Positions 44,751 to 56,100 of a DNA stretch of 64,000 nucleotides are shown here, piece after piece. The stretch lies in contig NC_083570.1 of the NCBI RefSeq assembly GCF_027579695.1, positions 4,061,001 through 4,125,000 on the forward strand. Direction: 5' to 3'. Origin of the DNA: Neoarius graeffei (lineage: Eukaryota; Chordata; Actinopteri; Siluriformes; Ariidae). Position 1 is the first letter of the stretch. Each line of letters begins with the position of its first letter. The position numbers and the translations under genes are program-made. The notes under the pieces are model-generated. The model worked only from the letters and a program-made list of their open reading frames with translations. It did no database searches and was not told the origin of the DNA.

Positions 44751-45663
44751 CTGAAATAAAAGAGAAAAACAAACTGAACAGTGTGAACATGTTGGGTTTA
44801 ATTCACATAGTATATTTATATGAAGTGTGTGTGTGTGTGTGTGTGTGTGTGTTAGATGTACATTTCAGAAACTCTTCTCTGCTCAGTGTTTCTGGTCCTG
44901 AAATAATCTGAACTGCTGCAGCTGTGGAGAGAAAAATGGAAACATGAGTTTGTGTAAAAGATGGAAAGAGTTTACAGTGATCCAGTCAGTTTATTCATTT
45001 TAAATCAGTGTTTGAGTTCAAAGTGTCGGGTGAATAAAGTGTCTGCAGAAAAGAAAGCAGGAGCATCGCTAAGAAATAACACATCACTGTGTTTCTCCAG
45101 CAGGAACAGCTCCTCTTACCATGTGGAGGGATTTTGTTGAATTCCTCCTCACAGAATTCCTCGAGTCTCTTTTTCAGATCTGAGAGAGAATTCCTCACTC
45201 CATCAAATGAGAGATGTTGATGGACAGTGACGCTGGATGTGTGAAAATCTGGTCCGATAAGTGGAGGAGATCGACGTCCAGAAGCTAAAACCTACAGAAA
45301 GCAAATGAAATGTAAAACCCACTTGTGATGTCAGACAGAGACATTTATTGTTCCCTTAATGAGAGGTGTTTTAGAGAGTGTGTGAGGAACAGCTGGCTCT
45401 GTAGATCAGACAGTGAGTGTTACCTGGAGGAAATGGATGTGATCGTGTGTGTGTGAAAGCTGCTCCAGCTCAGTGACTCTCCTCTGAAGATCAGCAATCT
45501 CCTGCTCCAGTTGCTCCAGGAGTCGTTCAGCTCGACTCAGTTCAGCCTTCTCCTGATCTCTGATCAGCTCCGTCACCTCCCAGCGCTTTTTCTCCATGGA
45601 GCTGATCAGCTCAGTAAAGATCCTCTCACTGTCCTCCACTGCTGTCTGTGCACTGAGCTGTTA

Positions 45664-45714
<51 letters not shown>

Positions 45715-47127
45715 AGATTTAAAGCTCATCTATCATTCCCTCTCTTACTGGGACTGTAAATGACTCGTTGTCCATGTTGTGTGTGTTTCTAGGAGCAGCT
45801 CTGTCTCTGCTCACTGCTCACCTTTATAGTGTTCACAGCCTGTTTCAGCTCCTGCACCTTCTTCTGCTTCTCCTGGATTCTCTGCTGGGATTTCATCTGC
45901 TCCTCCTTTAACTCACTCTGAGGACAAATAAAATACATTCAGCTTTTTATACAGTACGAGCGAACTGGTTCCATATTAATGTCAGTTCAAAGTACATTCA
46001 TGTTTCTTACAGCTGTGAATGTTCTGTTCTCTGTGTGTTTTATTTTGTGTGGATTTTTTTGGGTTTTTTTGTGGCAATGAGGGTGTGGTCAAGCACCAGT
46101 TTGTGAACAGAGGGCGAGGCCAGGGAAGGTGAGTTGCAAATTGTTCTCACCTGTTGGTAACTCGTGTGTCTGTTTTGCAAGAATGACAGGGTAGTGAAAA
46201 AAAAGGGGAGAGCGAAGAGGTGGTCGTCTCCTGATTAGAGAACGCATGTATGTATGTGACAAGACAACCTTAAAGCTGAAAAGCCAAACTGACAAATAAA
46301 GAAGACTGTGTTCATCACTATTTCCCGCCTATCTGCACTTCACTATTCCACCCACCTTAGGGACATATGACAGTGGTGCCGAAAGCCAGGAAGACTGAAG
46401 GAAACCACCAATGAAGTCCTCCCCACTCAAGAATGTCACCTATGCCCTTGCTGCCACCCAACAGAGCCAGTAGCAAGCCCCGATCTCCCTCCATAAGGAG
46501 TAAGAGCAGCACTTTGAAGCCTTGCTGCTGGCTCAACAAGATGATCGCCAGGCGTTCCAGCACCTGCTCGTGTTGGTGAGGTCCTTGACTGCTATAGCTG
46601 CAGACCTTCCCCATGTCACCCAAGCGAAGATGGGGCCACATGATGATCTAGAAGCCTTCATCATGCTATTTGAGCAGGCGGCAGAGGCGTGGGGATGGAC
46701 AGTCAAGTAATGCATGACTCATCTAGCCCAGCATGTTGTGCAGCAGCTCCCCATCGACAGTCGGCTCAACTATGCCAATTTGAGGCAAGCCATCCTGCAG
46801 CTTGTCAGTTGCTTCCTGGAACAACACCATCAGCACTTCCACACATTGACACTGGAAGAAGCTGGCTGGCCATTCGCTTTTGGCCAACAGCTCCAAGATG
46901 CCTGTTGGTGGTGGCTGAGGGTGGAAGACTGTGACACTGAGTCATCAATGTGGTGGGGCTGGAGCAGTTCATCGTGTGGCTGCCGGAAGGGACAGTAGAG
47001 TAAGAACAGTGGAGTGGGTCCAGTACCACCGCCCAGTGTTGCCGGATCGTGCAATCAAGCTGACAGAGGACCATTTGGTGGCAGTTTCAGTGGCAGGTGG
47101 ACATCCTGCCTCTTCTCTCTGTCTCTC

Positions 47128-47163
<36 letters not shown>

Positions 47164-50100
47164 CTCCCCTCTTCCTGTCCCCACCCTGTTCTCCCACCAC
47201 AGAAATGGGGGCTGGCCCTCCAGCAGCTGGTTCGCTGCGCCTGTGATGTCCCCGTCCTTCCTTTCTCTTCTGTGTCTTCTCACCCTCAGGTGAGTGATCC
47301 TCAAAACACCAGTACAGAGGTGAAGCCTGGGCTGGTTTGGTGGCACTGCGGGGAACCCAGACATCTCCGGGAGCAGTTCTCTGCGATGGAGGTGGGAGCA
47401 GTGGTCCCGGATCCCCAACATGCCAGAGACTGCCCTTGATCAGGCTGGAGTGTATTGCATGTTCATGGGGATAAATAACATGCATTGGTGGATTCCGGCT
47501 GCAGTTAGACCTTAATCCACCAAAGCCTGGTTCAAGGTGAGGCATTGAGGGGGAGCACAAGTGGTCAATGTTTTGTGTGTACACGGGGATGTTCACGAAT
47601 ATCTGCTAGTGTCCATCGACATACTATTCTGGATGAAAAACATAGGGTCGAGGCGGTGGTGGGTAGCCCATGCCTCACCCACCCACTAATTCTGGGGACA
47701 GATTGGCTGGGGTTTAAAGGTTTAATCAAGCATGTAGTAGTGGGCAGGTCCTGGGGTAACTCATCACGGGGAATTCCGGTGTGGCATTGACTGGGGAAGC
47801 CGTCTCAGAGCCATCCATGTCAGCATCATGTCAGAGCGATACGAGGAGCAGAAAGCGGCCTGCCCCTCCTCTCTCTCTCTCTCTCTCTCTCTCAGGAATT
47901 CTCTCGAGGATTTCCCATTAGAACAAATGCAAGACAAGACTCTGTGTCATGCTTTTGACCAAGTGAGAGTAGGCGATGGTCAGACTCTCTAGCCAAATAC
48001 AACACTCGCCTTCTTGTACTTTGCAATTATTAAAGATAGGTTATACTGAGTGACGCAGGGCACTCAAACCCGTGAACAAATAACCCAATTGTTTTTGTAA
48101 TCCCAAAAAACCATAGGGAACTTAACTTCATGCAGCTCACTTTAACACTCTGGCCGGATGCTTAGGTCATGATAAGACACTAGCCCAAATTATGACCCGG
48201 TTTTATTGGCCAGGGATTTGTGGTGATAACCAGAAGTGGTGTGCAGCATGCTGCAAATGCCAGCTGGTGAATCCAGTGGCCACTCCAAAAGCACCATTGT
48301 GCCTTCTCCCTCTAATCAAGACCCTCTTTTAAGGAATTCGCATGGATCTCGTCGGGCCATTAGCTTGGTCGACACGAGGATTTTTTTTTTATTTTAGTCC
48401 TAGTGGAATATGCAGCGCGATATCTGGAAACAGTCCTGCTGCATACATATCTGCAAGCAATGTGGCAGAGACACTGTTTAAAATTATCTCCCAAGTCGGG
48501 ATTCCCAAAGAAATCCTGACTGACCAAGGCATGACATTCATGTCATGCACATTTCGCAAGCTTTATGAGTTATTGGGGATTAAATCCATCTGCATCACTG
48601 TGTATCACCCACAAACAGACGGTTTGGTAGAACAATTCAACCAAACACTTAAAAACTTAATTCAGAAGTTTGTAAGTGAAGACACATGTAACTGGGATAA
48701 ATGGCTCGAAACCCTGTTATTCACAGTATGAGAGGTCCCGCAAGCATCCATGGGATTCTCCCCATTTGAATGATTGCATGGGCATAAGCCTTGCAGCATT
48801 TTGGATGTGTTGCAGAAAAACTAGAAGGAGGGACCTTCAAAGAGTAAAAATGAAATTCAATACATTCTTGACCTGCGCGCAAAGCTTCACACACACTCAG
48901 TCACTTAACCCAGTAGAATTTATGGCAGGTGAAAAAACCTCAAGCCCTGATGTACAACAGGGGTGCGCACCTTAGAGAGTTCACCTTGGTAGATAAAGTA
49001 CTTGTATTATTGCTCACTTTGAGCTCAAAATTAATCGCTAAGTGGCAAGGGCCCTTTGAGGTCACACGGTGAATCAGGAATGTCGACTATGAGTTGAGGC
49101 GAACGGATAGGGGTGGGGCGCTACAAGTATACCACCTCAACCTATGTAAACATTGCAAGGGGGTCCCCATGGCATTGGCATTGGTAGTTCCAGAGAGGGC
49201 AGAGTTGGGGCTGGAGGTAAAAATGAAAGTAACCACTCAAGCCACTCCGGTCCCCTGTGGAGACCACCTCTCACCAGCCCATCTCACAGAGGTTGCCAGG
49301 TTGCAAGCAGAGTTTTCTGACATGTTATTGCCCCTTCCCATCTGCACTCACTTCATTTAACATCACGTTGAGACACCCCCAGGGTTGGTGGTGCATAGCC
49401 GCCCATATCGCTTACCTGAACACAAGAAAGTGGTGGTTTGGGATGAACTCAAGGCCATACTCGAAATGAGAATAATTGAGGAGTCCCACAGTGATTGGAG
49501 CAGCCTGGTGGTCTTGGTTCGCAAGACTAATGGATCGGTCCGGTTCTGTGTGGACTGTCGGAAAGTCACTGTGGTGTCTAAATTCGATGTGTACCCAATG
49601 CCTCAAATTGATGAGTTACTCAGTTGATTAGGTGCTGCTCGCATTTATTCGACACTGGATTTGACAAAGGGATATTAGCAGATCCCCTTGACTCCTCTAT
49701 CCTGAGAAAAAAACGGCCTTTTCCACAAAGTTTGGCTTACACCAATTCATCATTCTTCCTTTTGGGTTATTCGGTGCTCCCACTATGTTCCAGTGGCTCA
49801 TGGACAAAATCCTCTGCCCCCATGCGTGCTAAGCTAATAAAGACATACCCCAAAAGACTTGCAGCTGTAATTGCAGCAAAAGGTGGCTCCACAAAGTATT
49901 CACTTTGGGGATGTGAATACCTATGCACACTCCAGGTTTCTGTTTTTTCATCTTAATTATTGTTTGTGTCACAATAAAACAACTATTTGTACCTTTAAAG
50001 TGGTAGGCATATTGTGTAAATCAAATGGTGCTAACCCCCCAAAAATCCATTTAAATTCCATCTTGTAATGTGACAAAACAGGACAAACACCAAGGGGGAT

Positions 50101-53100
50101 GAATACTTTTGCAAGACACTGTACAACATTGTTCTTTAAAAGGCTTTTTTCTGCACTACATTGTCAAAAGTATCTGGACACCTGGCCATCAGACCCATGT
50201 GTGTTTTTTTCCCCAAATTGTTACCACAAAATCTGAAGCAGACAATTGTGTTGAACGCCTTTGTTTGCTGTAACATTACAATTTCCCTTCAATGGAACTC
50301 AGACGCTCAAACCTGTTTTAGCATGATGATGCTCCTGTACACAAAGTGAGCTCCATGAAGACATGGTGTGTGAAGGTTGGAGTGAAGAACTCGAGCGTCC
50401 TACATAGAGTCCTGACTGAACTCATCCCCACTGAACACCTTTGGGATGAACTGGAACACTGACTGTACCCCAGACCTCCTCGCCTGACATCAGTGTCTGA
50501 TCTCACTCATGCTCTTGTAGCTGAATGAACAGTAATCCCTACCGCCATGCCCCAAAATCTAGTAAAAAGCTGTGGCAGCGGGGGCGTGGTCAAGCGCCGG
50601 TCTGTGACAGGAGGGCGGAGCCAGGGAAGGTGAGTGGCAGCATCACTACACCTGACGGTAATTAACCTGTGTTTATGTGTCTTCCCAGTAACCACGCCCT
50701 ATTTAAGGAGGCAGAGGGAGAGCAGAGGAGAGCTCTTCCCGGGACAAGAACACAGCGTGTGTGTGTGTGTGTATTTACCAGAGTAAAACGGTGTTGTTAT
50801 ACTGAAAAGTCTGGCAATAAAAAGCCTATCTGTACCTGAAGCTTTGTCCTGCCATCCTCTGTGCTCCACCCACACCTCAGAGAGCTCTACAGTGGTGCTG
50901 AAACCCGGGAAAAGGTGGAGCACCAACCTCGCAGCCCCATGGAATCCTCCCCGTTCGCGGACCTGGTCCACGCCCTCGCCACAGCTCAACAAAGCCAGCA
51001 CCAGGCGCTTGTCATGCTCCGAAAGGAGCAAGAGCGGTGCTTCGAAGCCCTGGTGCTGGCCCAGCAGGAAGATCGCGAGGCATTCCGGCATCTCCTCGCG
51101 TCGGCGGGGTCCACCAGCGCCCCGGCTGCGGGCCCGTCTCCCCTCACCGTGACCAAGATGGGCCCGCAGGACGAACCCGAGGCGTTCCTCACATTGTTCA
51201 AACAGGTCGCTGAAGCCTCGGGGTGGCCGATGGAGCAGAGTGCGGCACGCCTCCTCCCCCTCCTGACGGGAGAGGCGCAGCTGGCCGCGCTACAGCTCCC
51301 CGCTGATCGCCGGCTGGCCTACGCGGACCTTCGCCGGGCCGTCCTCCAGCGCGTGGGGCGCACACCAGAACAACAGCGCCAGCGCTTCCGCGAGCTGCGG
51401 TTGGAGGAAGTCAGCCGGCCGTTCGCGTTCGGCCAGCAGCTCCGGGACGCCTGCTGGCGGTGGCTGAGGGCCGACGATCGCGACGCAGAGGGAATCATCG
51501 ATCAGGTGGTGCTGGAGCAGTTCATCGCCCGCTTACCAGCCGGAACCACGGAATGGGTCCAGTGCCACTGCCCGGCGTCGCTGGATCAGGCAGTAGGACT
51601 GGCGGAGGATCATTTGGCGGCTGTTCCGGCGGCAGGACAGCCGACGACGTCTTCTCTTCTCTCCTCTTCTCTCTCTCTTTCTCCCCTCCCTTCTGTGTCC
51701 CGTCCTCGCCCCATTCCCCCACCACGGAGACGGGGGCCGGCTCCACCCCAGCCAGCCCGCCGCACCCGTGGTGCCCTCCCGTTTCTCCCTTCTGTGTCTG
51801 TCTCCCCCCCCCCCTCAGGTGAGTGAGCCCCAGAGCACCGGTGCAGAGGGAAAGCCTGGGCTTGTTTGCTGGTGCTGCGGGGAGCCGGGCCACCTGCAAC
51901 AACAGTGCGCAGCAATGGAGGTGGGCGTGGTGGTACGGATCCCCGACGTGCCAGAAGCTGCCCTCGATCGGGCCGGAGTGTATCGCATACCGGTGAGTGT
52001 CCAAGGGGCTACATATCAGGCATTGGTGGATTCTGGTTGCAGTCAGACCTCGATCCGCCAAAGCCTGGTGCAAGACAAGGCATTGGGGGGAGCACAGGGG
52101 GTGAAGGTGTTGTGTGTGCACGGGAATGTTCACAGCTACCCGTTGGTGTCAGTCCACATATTTTTCAGAGGGGAAAAATCTATCGTGAAGGCAGCGGTTA
52201 ATCCTCGCCTTACCCACTCTTTAATTTTGGGGACTGATTGGCCGGGATTTCGGGATTTAATGATGCGCCTAGTAAAGAGTGGGTCCTGCCATTTGACAGG
52301 GGGAGGTCCTGGTGTCGCTTTGGCTGGAGCTGCTGTCACAGAGCCGTCTACATCATCTCCGCGACAGAGTGAGGAGCCGCCGGCTCCTCCTCTTTCTGTT
52401 GGGGAATCCCTTGTGGATTTCCCATTAGAACAATTGCGAGACGAGACTCTGCGACATGCGTTTGACCAAGTGAGAGTAATCGATGGTCAAACGCTCCAGC
52501 CGAACGCCACCCCGTCCTTCCCCTATTTTTCTATTATGAAGGATAGATTATACCGAGTGACGCAGGACACTCAGACGAAAGAGCGAGTCACACAGCTGTT
52601 AATTCCAAAGAGCCGCTGGGAATTGGTATTTCAGGTGGCTCACTTTAATCCCATGGCTGGACACCTAGGGCAGGATAAGACACTAGCCCAGATAATGGCC
52701 CGATTCTATTGGCCGGGGATTCGCGGCGATGTCCGTAAGTGGTATACGGTGTGCCGCGAATGCCAGTTAGTAAATCCAGCAGCCATTCCAAAAGCGCCTT
52801 TGCGCCCCCTACCATTAATCGAGACCCCGTTCGAAAGAATTGGGATGGATCTCATCGGGCCATTAGATCGGTCAACACGAGGGTTCCGCTTTATATTGGT
52901 TCTGGTGGACTATGCAACGCGATACCTGGAAGCGGTGCCTCTTCGCAATATCTCAGCACGCAGTATTGCGGAGGCCCTCTTCCACGTCATCTCCCGGGTT
53001 GGAATCCCGAAAGAGATTCTGACTGACCAAGGCACCTCGTTTATGTCACGAACACTGAGCAAACTGTATGGGCTATTAGGTATTAAGCCAATCTGCACCA

Positions 53101-56100
53101 GCGTGTATCACCCACAAACGGACGGTTTAGTTGAACGGTTCAATCGCACCCTCAAGAATATAATTAAAAAATTCGTAAGTGAGGATGCACATAACTGGGA
53201 TAAATGGCTCGAACCCTTGTTATTTGCAGTGCGAGAGGTCCCCCAAGCCTCCACGGGGTTCTCCCCGTTTGAATTGTTATACGGGCGTAAGCCGTGCGGC
53301 ATTTTAGATGTGCTGCGAGAAAATTGGGAGGAGGGACCTTCACAGAGTAAAAACGAAATTCAGTACGTTATGGACCTGCGCGCAAAACTCCACACGCTCA
53401 CCCACCTAACTCAGGAGCATTTGCGGCAGGCCCAGGAACGGCAAGTCCGCCTGTACAACAAGGGCACGCGCCTTAGAGAGTTCACTCCGGGAGATAAGGT
53501 ACTCGTACTGTTGCCCACGTCGAGCTCCAAATTAATCGCCAAGTGGCAAGGACCCTTTGAGGTCACACGGCGAGTTGGGGACGTCGACTATGAGGTAAGA
53601 CGAACGGACAGGGAGGGGGCGCTACAGATCTACCACCTCAATCTGCTTAAACTCTGGAATGAGGAGGTCCCCGTGGCGTTGGTGTCGGTAGTTCTGGAGA
53701 AGGCAGAGCTGGGGCTGGAGATGCAAAAAGGGACATTGGCATCACGTACCTCTCCGGTCCCCTGTGGAGACCACCGATCCCCGACCCAACTCACGGAGGT
53801 CGCCCAGTTGCAGGCCGAGTTTTCGGATGTGTTCTCGCCCCTGCCCGGTCGCACTGACCTCATAGAACACCACATAGAGACACCCCCGGGGGTGGTAGTG
53901 CGTAGCCGCCCTTACAGGCTACCCGAACACAAAAAAAAGGTGGTTCGGGAAGAACTTCAGACCATGCTCGAAATGGGCATCATCGAGGAGTCCCACAGTG
54001 ACTGGAGCAGCCCGGTGGTCTTGGTACCCAAGGCCGACGGGTCGGTCCAGTTCTGTGTGGACTACAGAAAAGTCAACACGGTGTCTAAATTCGACGCGTA
54101 CCCAATGCCTCGTATTGACGAGCTGCTCGATCGACTAGGCATGGCTCGCTTTTACTCAACACTGGATTTGACGAAGGGATATTGGCAGATCCCCTTGACT
54201 CCATTATCCCGGGAGAAAACGGCCTTTTCCACAGGGTTCGGCTTACACCAATTCATCACACTTCCTTTTGGGCTGTTTGGGGCGCCCGCTACATTTCAGC
54301 GGCTGATGGACAGGGTCCTCCGGCCCCACGCCACCTATGCGGCCGCATATCTGGATGACATTATCATTTATAGTAACGACAGGCAGCGGCACCTGCAACA
54401 CCTGAGGGCCATCCTTAGGTCGCTGAGGCGAGCGGGTCTCACTGCCAACCCGAAGAAGTGTGCGATTGGGCGGGTGGAAGTACGGTATCTGGGCTTCCAC
54501 TTGGGCAACGGGCAGGTGCGTCCCCAAATTAATAAGACAGTAGCGATTGCGGCCTGCCCGAGGCCCAAGACCAAAAAGGGGGTGAGACAGTTCCTGGGGC
54601 TGGCAGGCTACTATCGTAGGTTTATACGTAATTATTCGGACATCACCAGCCCGGTGACTGACCTCACTAAAAAGGGGGCGCCAGATCCGGTCCAGTGGAC
54701 AGAGCAGTGCCAGCGGGCTTTCTCTGAGGTAAAGGCTGCACTGTGTGGGGGGCCACTATTACACTCCCCTGACTTCTCTCTCCCTTTTGTGTTGCAGACC
54801 GACGCGTCGGACAGAGGGCTGGGGGCGGTGTTGTCCCAGGAGGTGGAGGGGGAGGACCGCCCCATCCTGTACATTAGTAGGAAGCTGTCGGTGCGTGAGG
54901 GGCGCTACAGCACTATTGAGAAGGAATGCCTGGCGATCAAGTGGGCGGTCCTCGCCCTCCGTTACTACCTGCTGGGGCGCCCTTTCACCCTCTGTTCGGA
55001 CCACGCGCCCCTCCAGTGGCTCCACCGCATGAAAGATGCCAACGCGCGGATCACCCGTTGGTATCTGGCACTCCAACCCTTCAATTTCAAGGTGGTCCAC
55101 AGGCCGGGGGCGCAGATGGTCGTGGCGGACTTCCTCTCCCGTCAAGGGGGGGGAGTCGGCTGCGGGCCGGAAAGGCGCTCGGCCTGAGTCGGGCGGTGGG
55201 GGTATGTGGCAGCGGGGGCGTGGTCAAGCGCCGGTCTGTGACAGGAGGGCGGAGCCAGGGAAGGTGAGTGGCAGCATCACTACACCTGACGGTAATTAAC
55301 CTGTGCTTGTGTGTCTTCCCAGTAACCGCACCCTATTTAAGGAGGCAGAGGGAGAGCAGAGGAGAGCTCTTCCCGGGACAAGAACACAGCGTGTGTGTGT
55401 ATTTACCAGAGTAAAATGGTGTTGTTATACTGAAAAGTCAGGCAATAAAAAGCCTATCCGTACCTGAAGCTTTGTCCTGCCGTCCTCTGTGCTCCACCCA
55501 CACCTCAGAGAGCTCTACAAAAGCCTTCCCAGAAGAGTGGAGCTCATTATAACAGCTTTATGCTTGCTTTACCAAAATTCTCTCTCTGTATGTGAAATGT
55601 TCACTAACTGGTTTGACCAGATTACGACCATCACTGAAGATAAATTTAACACTATGTTCACCAGAACACAGACAAATGTAATCAGCTTTTACAGAATCCT
55701 TCTGATTGATACACATATTGAAATTAAAGTTCAAATCATATCACTGACTAAAGCACCTGTTTCTAGATGGGAAACTATAATTAAGATGATTTAATTCTGG
55801 AAAGATTTCTAGTTCTCACCTGTTTCTCAGCTCTTTCTGCTGCGGCTGTGACGATGTCGTGACCTTTGTGATTTTCCATCATACACAAATAACAGATGCA
55901 GGTTTGATCAGTACGACAGTAGAGCTCAATCAGCTTGTTATGCTCAGAGCAGATCTTCTCTTGGAGTTTTGCTGAGGCTTCAATTAATATGTGTTTTTTC
56001 AAAGCAGGAACTTCAAGATGAGGTTTCAGATGAGTTTCACAAAATGAAATCAAACACATCAGACAGGACTTGACAGCTTTGTGTTTTCTCCCGGTGCAGA

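Larger units (their letters stand above)
50566..55524 (+). mobile_element. Complete Gmr1-like Ty3/gypsy retrotransposon (copy A)
   Basis: The element proper is 50571-55519 (4949 bp), flanked by AAAGC at 50566-50570 and 55520-55524. Order: 5' LTR, primer site, gag, protease, integrase, RT, RNase H, purine tract, 3' LTR. Integrase upstream of RT is the reverse of ordinary Ty3/gypsy elements and is the known hallmark of the Gmr1 group of deuterostome elements. The LTRs differ by eight substitutions and a GT-repeat length change (about 2.5%), so the insertion is fairly young. Confidence 0.93.

Noticed and set aside
50861..50938. Gag start at the first Met of the open frame (50861)
   Set aside because: That part lies in the LTR and primer site. 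The MES start at 50939 is kept in copies B and D.
54243..55299. Minus-strand and alternative-frame ORFs over the RT and RNase H region
   Set aside because: They are shadows of pol; the same shadows occur at 1944-2970 in the left arm.
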